Assembly: GCA_913777665.1 (NCBI GenBank)
Contig: CAJYTF010000026.1
Location: 55,226 to 119,225, forward strand
Source: an uncultured Myroides sp.
GTDB taxonomy: Bacteria; Bacteroidota; Bacteroidia; Flavobacteriales; Flavobacteriaceae
Direction: 5' to 3'
Length of the DNA: 64,000 bases
The notes under the pieces are model-generated. The model ran no database searches, was not told the DNA's origin, and was given only the letters and a program-made list of their open reading frames with translations. Both the position numbers and the translations under genes were made by a program. Positions 17,028 to 25,291 of this stretch are shown here, piece after piece (position 1 is the first letter of the stretch; every line of letters begins with the position of its first letter).

Positions 17028-17933
17028 TTACTTATACAAATCTTTCAACGTGCTTGATAAATCTGTAAACTTAAATTTGTACCCTATTTTTGGTAATTGA
17101 ATTGATTGTACATGCTGACTTGACAATACCAACGCTGAACGTTCGCCCAAGCCAATTTTTATAAAAACCGACGGTATATTTGGCAACCACAAAAGTTTGT
17201 TTAATTGTGCTGCCAATAACTTTAAAAATTCATTCTGTTTTACCGCATTTGGTGCAACTACATTAAAAATTCCGCTTTGTTGCTCTTTTAATAATTGGTA
17301 AATAGTTTCAATTACATCGTTAAAATGTATCCAGCTCATCCATTGTTTGCCGTTACCCAAATTAGCACCCAATCCTTTGCTAACTACTTTTGCCAATTCA
17401 TGCAAAACGCCGTTGTCTTTAGATAATATCAAACCAAAACGCGTAATAGCAGTTTTAATTCCTAAACTTTCAAAACGTAAATTGGCAGTTTCCCAATCTT
17501 TACAAACTTCGGCTAAAAAATCGTTTCCAAAATCAGAAGAATTTTCAGTATAAACCTCATGTTCACTCGATTGATAAATTCCAATTGCCGATGCATTTAC
17601 GATAGATTTTACCTGATGCTCATTATCTTTTAGTGCATTAAAAAGTGTGTTAGAACAATTTATCCTGCTGTCGTGTATTGCCTTTTTATTTTCATCCGTC
17701 CATTTACAATTTATCGTATGCCCCGCCAGATTTACAATTGCATCAACTTGATTCAATGAATTTAAATCGATCTCGTTTTTTTCGGGATTCCATAAAAATC
17801 CTTGGTAATTATCTTTGTCTTTTATATCAGCGGCATCGGTAACCAAATAATGTACCGAATGATTGTTCTTTAAAAGATGCGAACACAACGCAGTTCCGAT
17901 AAATCCTGTGGCACCTGTAACTAAAACTTTCAT
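17028..17933 (-). CDS. TIGR01777-family NAD-dependent epimerase/dehydratase-like protein
   Basis: 301 residues. The N-terminal Rossmann motif is VTGATGFIGTALCSHLL. NLAGHTINCKWTDENKKAIHDSRI and the later WMSWIHFNDVIETI with GIFNVVAPN are diagnostic for the TIGR01777 (YfcH/SulA-like) family of extended SDRs. The substrate is unknown. One base separates it from the DUF4442 gene upstream. Confidence 0.88.
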   Translation of the reverse strand: MKVLVTGATGFIGTALCSHLLKNNHSVHYLVTDAADIKDKDNYQGFLWNPEKNEIDLNSLNQVDAIVNLAGHTINCKWTDENKKAIHDSRINCSNTLFNALKDNEHQVKSIVNASAIGIYQSSEHEVYTENSSDFGNDFLAEVCKDWETANLRFESLGIKTAITRFGLILSKDNGVLHELAKVVSKGLGANLGNGKQWMSWIHFNDVIETIYQLLKEQQSGIFNVVAPNAVKQNEFLKLLAAQLNKLLWLPNIPSVFIKIGLGERSALVLSSQHVQSIQLPKIGYKFKFTDLSSTLKDLYK

Positions 17934-17934
17934 A

Positions 17935-18387
17935 CTATTTTGCTTTTAATGTCCATTCAAAATCATAAGTTCCAACCTTATCCCCTTGCTCATCGTATCC
18001 TTCAGATCGAACCCAAAACGAAATTCCTCCTTTTGTAAGCAATGCTTCATTCACTTTTTCACGAATCATCAATCCTTCTTCAGATTTAAATGTAATAACT
18101 CCGGTTGCTTTTTTAGTGAAGTTCGATTTTTGATTTAAAACCAACATCGAAACTTTTTTGTTTGATTCTTTTATGGCTTTCATAACCAAAACGCCTGTGG
18201 TAAGTTCGGCTCCCATGTTCTGAACCGCGAAATACATAGATTTAAACGGATTTTGATTAAACCATCTGTGTTTTGCACGAACAATACAATGCGCATCACT
18301 AATTGAATAAACACGAACACCGCACAAATATGCCGATGGTAAATTTTTAAGAAGATATAAGTTCAGGTTTTTTACGTTAAAATCCAT
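17935..18387 (-). CDS. DUF4442 (hotdog-fold) protein
   Basis: 150 residues from the ATG at 18387; the track uses an unlikely TTG three codons earlier. KHRWFNQNPFKSMYFAVQNMGAELTTGVLVM matches the PaaI/YiiD-like hotdog thioesterase pattern of DUF4442. The C-terminus ends YDFEWTLKAK. It may be a thioesterase, but no tested function is known. First gene of a likely three-gene operon (DUF4442, epimerase, DUF4180). Confidence 0.78.
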   Translation of the reverse strand: MDFNVKNLNLYLLKNLPSAYLCGVRVYSISDAHCIVRAKHRWFNQNPFKSMYFAVQNMGAELTTGVLVMKAIKESNKKVSMLVLNQKSNFTKKATGVITFKSEEGLMIREKVNEALLTKGGISFWVRSEGYDEQGDKVGTYDFEWTLKAK

Positions 18388-18505
18388 AATATTCAAGGTT
18401 TACAGCTAATTTACAACTTTTTTTAATGGCAATTGAAATTAATTCAATTGTTAAAAAAAAGTTAATTATTAGTACTGTGCAATACAAAGTACATGCTTTT
18501 ATATA

Positions 18506-18513
18506 TATCTTTG
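18506..18513 (+). promoter_or_regulatory. -7 element of the PadR-PspC operon
   Basis: TATCTTTG fits TAnnTTTG. Transcription from here would give a leader of about 155 bases before the PadR ATG, long for this genome. The AT-rich sequence just upstream (TACTGTGCAATACAAAGTAC) has dyad character and could bind PadR. Confidence 0.55.
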
Positions 18514-18542
18514 CTATATCAAAATAAAACAATAAGGTAAAA

Positions 18543-18599
18543 ATGCAGGTGACTGTAAGCCGAAAAATTAAAACAACACATTTCTCATACTGTTATTAA
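18543..18599 (+). CDS. Possible 18-residue leader peptide of the PadR-PspC operon
   Basis: A short frame ATG...TAA (MQVTVSRKIKTTHFSYCY) begins about 30 bases after the -7 element and is preceded by AATAAGGTAAAA. It is basic and aromatic, not a signal peptide. Its first codons lie inside the left arm of the inverted repeat 18545-18561/18630-18645, so its translation would affect leader folding. It is too short to prove by composition. Confidence 0.3.
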   Translation: MQVTVSRKIKTTHFSYCY

Positions 18600-18645
18600 T
18601 TTGAATAGTTTACTCAATCACAAAAAAAAGGTTTACGTTACCTGC
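18545..18645 (+). promoter_or_regulatory. Long-range inverted repeat in the PadR-PspC operon leader
   Basis: GCAGGTGACTGTAAGCC (18545-18561) pairs with GGTTTACGTTACCTGC (18630-18645) with one bulge and two mismatches, enclosing about 68 bases. This could form a long stem in the mRNA leader just before the PadR start. There is no T run, so it does not look like a terminator. Confidence 0.4.
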
Positions 18646-18675
18646 CTTTACTTTTAACCTAAAATATTAAGTTCT

Positions 18676-19014
18676 ATGAATATTGAAAACACAAAAGCGC
18701 AAATGCGTAAAGGGATTCTGGAATTTTGTATTCTATCGGTTCTAAAAGATAAAGACTGTTACACATCTGAAATTTTAGACACACTAAAAGATGCAAAATT
18801 GTTGGTAGTAGAAGGCACTGTTTATCCGCTGCTAACCCGCCTAAAAAACGATGAATTATTAAGCTATCGTTGGGAAGAATCAACATCGGGACCACCGCGA
18901 AAGTACTACCGATTAACCGAATTAGGCAACGAATTTTTAAAAGAATTAACCGTTACCTGGAAAGAATTAAGTGAAGCCGTTAACATTATAACTAATAAGA
19001 ATAGCCATGAATAA
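18676..19014 (+). CDS. PadR-family transcriptional regulator
   Basis: 112 residues. The winged helix starts MRKGILEFCILSVLKDKDCYTSEIL, with VVEGTVYPLLTRLKNDELL and WEESTSGPPRKYYRLTELG, the signature PadR wing. The C-terminal helix is short, making it the PadR-s1 form. It overlaps the PspC gene by 8 bases, so the two are translationally coupled. PadR proteins usually repress their own operon. Confidence 0.93.
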   Translation: MNIENTKAQMRKGILEFCILSVLKDKDCYTSEILDTLKDAKLLVVEGTVYPLLTRLKNDELLSYRWEESTSGPPRKYYRLTELGNEFLKELTVTWKELSEAVNIITNKNSHE

Positions 19015-20515
19015 AACTGTAACCATTAATATAGCCGGACTTGTTTTTCATATCGATGAAGATGCATACAACAAGTTAGATTCATACCTACAGGCAGTTA
19101 GAAATTCTATACAGCAAGAAAGCGAAGATGAAATTATTGCCGATATAGAATCGCGCATTGCCGAATTATTTTCAGAAAGAATTGATCCGCAAACTGGTGT
19201 TATTCGTATGAATAATGTAGACGAAATAATTAATATTATGGGTAAACCAGAAGATTATATTATTGAAGACGACGAACCTGTTAAACCAAATAATTTCACC
19301 ACAACAAATAAAAGCTATAAGAAAATTTACCGCGATGGTGAAAAAAGAATTTTGGGTGGTGTATGTTCAGGTTTAGGGCACTATTTTAATATAGATCCGG
19401 TTTGGGTGCGCATACTTTTCATTTTACTGTTCTTTGCTTACGGTTTAAGTTTTGTAATTTACCTAATTTTGTGGGTAATTATTCCAAAAGCGGTTACAGT
19501 TGCCGATGTTTTAGAAATGAAAGGCGAACCTGTTAATATTTCAAACATAGAAAAACAATTTCGTGAAGGCGTAGCAACATCATACCAGCAAATCCGCACA
19601 TCAGGAAGTTCAGTTGCCAAGGTAATTCGCAGAATAATAGGAATAATATTGATTGTTTTTGGTGTAATGGGAATTTTTGGAAGTTTCTTTGCGCCGATAA
19701 TTATGAACACCGATAATGGTCATATTTTTAACGAATTTGTAAATTACGATGAAGCACAAACAGGCATACCCTTTTGGGGTTTAAGTTTAAGTTTGTTCGT
19801 AATGAGTGTTATTCCGTTTATCATTTTACTTTTATTAGGAATTAGACTTTTAAGTTCAAAAGTTAAACACATTGGTTGGGTTTCTGGTATTTTAGGATTT
19901 TTCTGGTTATTTTCGATCTTCATTTTCAGCTATGTAATGATCAATTTAGATATTCAAAAAGATAAAATTGAATCATTGTTCGAAGGAAATTTCGATACAA
20001 AAATTTCACAAACCGATTTAAATTTGAACGATAACGATACCTTAAATATTATTTTTCAGAAAGATGAACGTATTTTCACGATAAATGACACCCTTTCAGG
20101 TAAGCATAAATTCAGCGAAATTGATGATGTTTATATAGAAGTTCTTGAATCAAGCACAGGTAAAGCTTATATGGAAGTTGAAGAAAAAGTATTCAACAAT
20201 AAAGATTTGAACCTTAAATCATTAAGCAAATACAACATTCAAATTGAATCAACGCAATTTAGTAATACATTAAATTATAATTATTCAATAAAAAGTGATA
20301 CCTTAGTACTTTCAAATGCAATATTAACAACTTTGAATGATTTTACTGAAGATTCTAAAGTACGTGTAAAAATATACATAACTGAAAATCAACATGTTAA
20401 AATCAACGGAAATGACAGAGATCATTTTTGGAATCACAGTTTAGATAACGGTAAAAATTTCTATAAATTTAATTCCGAAGGAAGATTAGAGAACACAAAC
20501 AATACTATAAACTAA
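19007..20515 (+). CDS. PspC-domain membrane protein
   Basis: 502 residues. The cytoplasmic N-terminus (1-100) starts MNKTVTINIAGLVFHIDEDAY, a conserved Bacteroidota domain. The PspC domain lies at about 102-160 (RILGGVCSGLGHYFNIDPVWVRI) with the first membrane helices. Three more membrane helices lie at about 205-310. The C-terminal ~180 residues are predicted extracytoplasmic and beta-rich. PspC in other bacteria senses envelope stress. Together with PadR it makes a two-gene regulator/membrane-sensor operon widespread in the phylum. Confidence 0.88.
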   Translation: MNKTVTINIAGLVFHIDEDAYNKLDSYLQAVRNSIQQESEDEIIADIESRIAELFSERIDPQTGVIRMNNVDEIINIMGKPEDYIIEDDEPVKPNNFTTTNKSYKKIYRDGEKRILGGVCSGLGHYFNIDPVWVRILFILLFFAYGLSFVIYLILWVIIPKAVTVADVLEMKGEPVNISNIEKQFREGVATSYQQIRTSGSSVAKVIRRIIGIILIVFGVMGIFGSFFAPIIMNTDNGHIFNEFVNYDEAQTGIPFWGLSLSLFVMSVIPFIILLLLGIRLLSSKVKHIGWVSGILGFFWLFSIFIFSYVMINLDIQKDKIESLFEGNFDTKISQTDLNLNDNDTLNIIFQKDERIFTINDTLSGKHKFSEIDDVYIEVLESSTGKAYMEVEEKVFNNKDLNLKSLSKYNIQIESTQFSNTLNYNYSIKSDTLVLSNAILTTLNDFTEDSKVRVKIYITENQHVKINGNDRDHFWNHSLDNGKNFYKFNSEGRLENTNNTIN

Positions 20516-20530
20516 AAACTCTTAAGGCTT

Positions 20531-20593
20531 ATGTTTTATTTATTATTATTAATCGGACAAACTTTGATTGATCTTATTACAAGTTTATTCTAA
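20531..20593 (+). CDS. Possible 20-residue hydrophobic peptide after PspC
   Basis: ATG...TAA encodes MFYLLLLIGQTLIDLITSLF, one membrane-spanning length. It lies 15 bases after the PspC stop and 5 bases before the operon terminator, with AAGG a few bases upstream of the start. It is too short for the ORF track. It is supported by position only. Confidence 0.35.
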   Translation: MFYLLLLIGQTLIDLITSLF

Positions 20594-20598
20594 AACAA

Positions 20599-20623
20599 AA
20601 ACGCTTTCGATATGAAAGCGTTT
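20599..20623 (+). terminator. Terminator of the PadR-PspC operon
   Basis: AAACGCTTTC / GAAAGCGTTT with a 5-nt loop, followed by ATTTT. It may also serve the convergent transketolase genes. Confidence 0.78.
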
Positions 20624-20660
20624 ATTTTGATTTATTGTTAACTGATAATACCTATAATAA

Positions 20661-21614
20661 TTACTTTCTTGACTGTACTTTTTTAGCTTTTTCAATAATT
20701 GATTTAGCATTTAAACCGTATTTTTCCATTAAAGCTTCTGGTGTTCCCGATTCTCCAAAAACATCGTTTACTGCTACAAATTCTTGCGGTGTTGGTTTGT
20801 TTAAAGCTAAAACGCCTGAAATACTTTCGCCTAAACCTCCTAAATAATTATGTTCTTCGGCAGTTACGATACAACCCGTTTTACCAACCGATTTTAAAAT
20901 GGTTTCTTCATCTAAAGGTTTAATGGTGTGTACATTGATAACCTCAGCAGAAATTCCTTCTTTTTCTAATTCTTCGGCAGCCTGTAACGCTTCCCAAACC
21001 AAATGACCTGTTGCTACAATGGTAACATCGGTTCCTTCTGATAAAACTACTGCTTTACCAATTTCGAACGGTAGATCTTCCGGAATAAAATTAGGCACCA
21101 CAGGACGACCAAAGCGTAAATAAACAGGACCTTCGTGATCTGCAATGGCTAATGTAGCAGCTTTTGTTTGGTTGTAATCACACGTATTAATTACGGTTAC
21201 ACCTGGTAACATCTTCATTAAGCCGATGTCCTCTAAAATTTGATGTGTTGCACCGTCTTCACCTAAAGTTAATCCGGCGTGCGATGCACAAATTTTTACA
21301 TTTTTCTCTGAATAGGCAACCGACTGACGAATTTGATCGTACACACGACCTGTTGAAAAGTTGGCAAACGTTCCTGTAAACGGAATTTTACCGCCAATAG
21401 TCATTCCGGCAGCCAAACCAATCATATTAGCTTCGGCAATTCCTACCTGAAAAAAACGATCTGGATGATTCTTTTTAAAATCGTCCATTTTTAACGAGCC
21501 AATTAAATCGGCACACAACGCTACAACGTTTTCGTTCTTCTGACCTAATTCTGTTAATCCTGCTCCGAAACCAGAGCGTGTATCTTTACTACCTAAGTTT
21601 GTGTATTTTTTCAT
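20661..21614 (-). CDS. Transketolase, C-terminal subunit
   Basis: 317 residues with the pyrimidine-binding and C-terminal domains of a two-gene transketolase: TRSGFGAGLTELGQKNENVVALCADL, MIGLAAGMTIGGKIPF, HAGLTLGEDGATHQILEDIG, and VTAEEHNYLGGLGESI. With the N-terminal subunit (23113-23961) it should catalyse two-carbon transfer in the pentose phosphate pathway using TPP. The two halves are separated by an unrelated 493-codon gene, which is unusual; they are normally adjacent. All three genes are on one strand with gaps under 20 bases. Confidence 0.93.
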   Translation of the reverse strand: MKKYTNLGSKDTRSGFGAGLTELGQKNENVVALCADLIGSLKMDDFKKNHPDRFFQVGIAEANMIGLAAGMTIGGKIPFTGTFANFSTGRVYDQIRQSVAYSEKNVKICASHAGLTLGEDGATHQILEDIGLMKMLPGVTVINTCDYNQTKAATLAIADHEGPVYLRFGRPVVPNFIPEDLPFEIGKAVVLSEGTDVTIVATGHLVWEALQAAEELEKEGISAEVINVHTIKPLDEETILKSVGKTGCIVTAEEHNYLGGLGESISGVLALNKPTPQEFVAVNDVFGESGTPEALMEKYGLNAKSIIEKAKKVQSRK

Positions 21615-23095
21615 TAATCTAAATTCTTTATAAATTCTAAAAGTAATTTTTGATCTTTTTGTGATAAGGTATTTCTTAATTTTTCTATTTCCAAATAGCT
21701 TTTACGCATGCTGTTTATCGTTTCAAAATAACCTACGTTTCCGCCGTTATTATAAAGGTATAAATCGCAAATTTGTCCGGTTAAATTGTGAACGTGCGTG
21801 CTTAAACTTTTATTTTGGAAATTTGGAATTTTACTTTTTAAATTATCACAATAATCTGGTGCATATTGTTTAATTTGTTCGTTGTCTTTTACATCGATAT
21901 CATAAGCCAAGTCAATATCATTTACAGCTATATCTTGATAGTTTGACTGATATTTTGTGTAATAATCGTAAGTATCAATATAGTCAGCTGTATCAGGAGC
22001 TGCCCATGCTTCAACCACTTCTGTTTCTGTATAATCTATTGGTTGGTTTGGAACAAAATTCTTAATTTTTTCGTTCTGTGCTTTAAAGAATTGGTCTAAT
22101 TCTTTCTTTTGATCTGCCGTAATGATCTTAGCCGATTTTAAGTTTTTAACCAACGATTTAGTTTCTTTTTTATAAAACGATGCAATTTGATCGCGATTTA
22201 AAGCTGATTCACCACCGCCGTATTCTTTTGTGTTGTACAATGAAGTTGTAGTTATTGAATAAATTGGCGAAATGTATGTGTATAAACTATAATCTTTCAA
22301 TTCGTTACCATCATAATTATACGAATACAACGGATCGCTGTAAATATTGCTGTAATCTCCATACGCTGTATCAGGTTCGACTGCGGCTTCGGCTACATCA
22401 ACTGGGTAATCTGTGTAAGCTTCTAATTTTAAACTTTCTTGGTATTCTTTAATATCTGCCGATATTTTATCACTCTCGATATCTAACTTTACATTTACAT
22501 CTTGGCTTGATTTATAAACCAATTTGTAAGAAGTTTCTGTGTTATATTCTACCGATAAAATCAATCCTTTTAATTTAGAATCCGGAAAAACAGATTCTAC
22601 ATTGTTGATTTTATTGCTTTCATCGATACAAAAACAATAATCGTAACTTTCTTTATTATCGATATCTCTTAAAATAGCGTAATACTGACAATTTTTTCCA
22701 CCAATAGTTCCCTTACGATCTAATTTTGTAACGGACTGACCATCGTTCAAAACTTTAAAAGCGCTGTACGGAGTATAATTTACAGATTTAGAAATTCCGC
22801 TAACCGATAAAGGAATCATCCAATTTTTACTAACAAAAAAATTAGATTCGCTACCACCGTAACTTGCAGCAGAGGCATCGTTATAATAGAAAGACAACAA
22901 ACTTTCTTTATTGTTTTTATCTAAATAATGATCGTAATTGATATTTGAATAGTCGCTTTCAGAAAATCCTTTGTAAGAATCTTCAGCCATTTCAATTTTA
23001 TAACTCAACTTTTTGGTAAACTCAACCGATTTATTGTTTTGTGCAAAACCTGCAAATGCGGTTAAACTTACTGCTAAACAAACAATTTTTTTCAT
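21614..23095 (-). CDS. Secreted protein of unknown function inserted between transketolase genes
   Basis: 493 residues with a signal peptide MKKIVCLAVSLTAFAGFAQ. The mature part is rich in Tyr, Asp, Ser and Asn. It has many YDY/SDY/YS motifs (DYSNIYSDPLYSYNYDG) and a C-terminal helical region ending LRNTLSQKDQKLLLEFIKNLD. No domain is recognised. It overlaps the start of the C-terminal transketolase gene by one base and follows the N-terminal subunit gene by 17 bases, so it is in the same transcript. It was probably inserted secondarily; a metabolic role is not implied. Confidence 0.75.
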   Translation of the reverse strand: MKKIVCLAVSLTAFAGFAQNNKSVEFTKKLSYKIEMAEDSYKGFSESDYSNINYDHYLDKNNKESLLSFYYNDASAASYGGSESNFFVSKNWMIPLSVSGISKSVNYTPYSAFKVLNDGQSVTKLDRKGTIGGKNCQYYAILRDIDNKESYDYCFCIDESNKINNVESVFPDSKLKGLILSVEYNTETSYKLVYKSSQDVNVKLDIESDKISADIKEYQESLKLEAYTDYPVDVAEAAVEPDTAYGDYSNIYSDPLYSYNYDGNELKDYSLYTYISPIYSITTTSLYNTKEYGGGESALNRDQIASFYKKETKSLVKNLKSAKIITADQKKELDQFFKAQNEKIKNFVPNQPIDYTETEVVEAWAAPDTADYIDTYDYYTKYQSNYQDIAVNDIDLAYDIDVKDNEQIKQYAPDYCDNLKSKIPNFQNKSLSTHVHNLTGQICDLYLYNNGGNVGYFETINSMRKSYLEIEKLRNTLSQKDQKLLLEFIKNLD

Positions 23096-23112
23096 AACTG
23101 TATTTCTTTCTA

Positions 23113-23961
23113 TTAATAGTCGCCTAAAGTCATTAAATTTTGGTATAAAGCATTTTCTAATTGTTCATTATTTGGTGCTTTACCATGCCAAGCGTGTGTA
23201 TTCATCATAAAATCTACCCCGTTGCCCATTTCGGTGTGTAGTAATATCATGACAGGTTTTTGGTTGCCGGTTTTTTGTTTTGCTTCTTGCAAACCGTTAA
23301 TTACCGCTTCTAAATCGTTACCTTTTTCAATGCTCAAAACATCCCATCCAAAAGCTTCAAATTTAGCCTGTAAACTTCCCATGTTTAAAACTTCATCGGT
23401 AGTTCCATCGATCTGTTTTCCGTTTAAATCAACCGTTGCAATAACGTTATCAACTTTATTAGCAGCAGCATACATTAATGCTTCCCAGTTCTGTCCTTCC
23501 TGCAATTCGCCATCGCCCATAAGCACATAAACCAAGTTATCATCGTTATTTAACTTTTTAGCTTGTGCAGCACCCAAAGCAACCGATAAACCTTGTCCTA
23601 ATGAGCCAGACGCCATGCGGATTCCCGGTAAATGACTGTGAGTTGTTGGGTGACCTTGTAAACGAGAATCTATTTTTCTAAAAGTAGCTAATTCGCTTAC
23701 AGGAAAGTATCCGCTGCGAGCCAAAACGCTGTAGAAAACCGGAGAAATGTGTCCGTTTGATAAAAAGAAGATATCCTCGTTTTTTCCATCCATATCAAAG
23801 CCTTCTTTTCTGTTCATAATAACTTGATACAATGCAACGAAATATTCTGCGCAGCCTAAAGATCCGCCCGGATGACCAGAATTTACGGCGTGCACCATAC
23901 GTAAAACATCTCTTCTAACTTGTGTTACCAAGTCTTGTAATTGTTGTGTGTTAGGTTTCAT
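23113..23961 (-). CDS. Transketolase, N-terminal (TPP-binding) subunit
   Basis: 282 residues with the TPP-binding half: VNSGHPGGSLGCAEYFVALY, LSNGHISPVFYSVLA, SGSLGQGLSVALGAA, and the TPP/Mg motif VLMGDGELQEGQNWEAL followed by ATVDLNGKQIDG. It lacks the pyrimidine domain, supplied by the separate C-terminal subunit gene. First gene of the operon, with a good promoter (23989-24021). Confidence 0.94.
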   Translation of the reverse strand: MKPNTQQLQDLVTQVRRDVLRMVHAVNSGHPGGSLGCAEYFVALYQVIMNRKEGFDMDGKNEDIFFLSNGHISPVFYSVLARSGYFPVSELATFRKIDSRLQGHPTTHSHLPGIRMASGSLGQGLSVALGAAQAKKLNNDDNLVYVLMGDGELQEGQNWEALMYAAANKVDNVIATVDLNGKQIDGTTDEVLNMGSLQAKFEAFGWDVLSIEKGNDLEAVINGLQEAKQKTGNQKPVMILLHTEMGNGVDFMMNTHAWHGKAPNNEQLENALYQNLMTLGDY

Positions 23962-23988
23962 TTATAAATACATAAAATTTACAGTACA

Positions 23989-24021
23989 CAAAGATAAGTT
24001 TTTTAAAAGATTGCACACAAA
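23989..24021 (-). promoter_or_regulatory. Promoter of the transketolase operon
   Basis: Minus strand: TTTG (24021-24018), 21-base spacer, TATCTTTG (23996-23989). The leader would be about 20 bases. Confidence 0.6.
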
Positions 24022-24063
24022 AACTTAATGTTTTTGTTTATTAACAAATTACGTTGATATTAC

Positions 24064-24071
24064 TACCTTTG
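24064..24071 (+). promoter_or_regulatory. -7 element of the MFS/ABC pair, very close to the ATG
   Basis: TACCTTTG lies only 4 bases before the ATG at 24076. Transcription starting the usual few bases downstream would produce a leaderless mRNA or start within the gene. No -33 TTG at usual spacing. Confidence 0.4.
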
Positions 24072-24075
24072 CAAA

Positions 24076-25288
24076 ATGGAAACTTTAAAATTATATTGGA
24101 AAAACTACATTAGTGCTTACAAAGGTTTATCGCAGGCGACATGGCTGTTGGCATTGGTAATGTTTATAAACCAAAGTGGTTCAATGGTATTGCCGTTTTT
24201 AGGTGTTTATATGACCACGGTTTTAGAGTTTTCTTTAAAAAATGCCGGTATTGTTTTAAGTACTTTTGGCGTTGGTTCTATTTTAGGATCGTTTATTGGT
24301 GGTTGGTTGACGGATAAATTTGGATCGTTTAAAATACAAGTTAGCAGTTTGTTTTTAAGTATTCCTTTTTATTTGATACTGCCTTTTTTTGATACTTTTG
24401 AAACACTTTGTATTTCCATCTTTTTTTTAAGTTTAATTAAAGAATTGTTTCGCCCGGCAAATAGTGCATCGGTTTCATATTACGCCAAACCCGAAAATAT
24501 TACCCGAGCTTTCTCACTAAACCGTATGGCATTGAATCTGGGTTATTCTATTGGTCCTGCTATTGGTGGATTCTTGGCTGCGGTTTCGTACAACTTTTTA
24601 TTTTACACCAATGCTTGCATGTCTTTTATTGCCGGTATTTTGTTTATTTTCTATTTTAAAAACCGAAAAGGCAATACGCCCGAAAAAGTAGTATCTAAAA
24701 AAGCCGAAGATATTGTAAAGGTAAAATCTGCTTATACCGATGTTAAGTTTTTACTTTTTAGCAGTTTTATTGCCATTTACGCCTATTGTTTCTTTCAGAT
24801 ATTAAACACCTTGCCCCTATTCTATAAAAACGTAGCTTTAATGAACGAAAAAGAAGTCGGCTTGTTAATGGCATTTAACGGAATTGTGGTTTTTGTGTTA
24901 GAAATGGCTTTGGTACATTTTGCCGAAAAAAAATTCACACTTTCTGCAAATATGATCATTGGTAGTTTGTTTTGTGGTGCAGCTTTTTTGGTATTGCTTC
25001 CATCGCACATACAAATTGTTTTATACCTGTCGATTTTTTTTAATATCCATATCCGAAATTCTAATAATGCCCTTTGCATCAACCGTAGCAGTAAATAGAT
25101 CTGTTTCGGCAAATCGTGGATCGTACATGGGTTTAAACGGTATTTCGTTTTCAATGGCATTTGTAACATCGCCTTTAATTGGTACATTTATCGCTCAAAA
25201 TTATGGATTTAACAACTTGTGGATTTTTAACTGTATTATGATAGCCATTGCAAGTATTGGTTTTTATTTTGTTATGAAAAAAATGTAG
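24076..25288 (+). pseudogene. MFS transporter (DHA1-like), frameshifted in a T8 run
   Basis: The first frame (24076-25098) encodes an MFS protein of about ten helices: QSGSMVLPFLGVYMTTVL, STFGVGSILGSFIGGWLTDKFG, and SLNRMALNLGYSIGPAIGGFL. At 25034-25041 a run of eight T shifts the frame. The remaining helices continue one base over, in the frame that ends at 25288 (LISISEILIMPFASTVAV, GLNGISFSMAFVTSPLIG, YGFNNLWIFN). Removing one T (T7) restores a single ~404-codon gene. This is either an inactivating mutation, a phase-variable tract or a sequence error. The orphan ATPase gene starts 3 bases after its end. Confidence 0.88.
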
Positions 25289-25291
25289 TTT

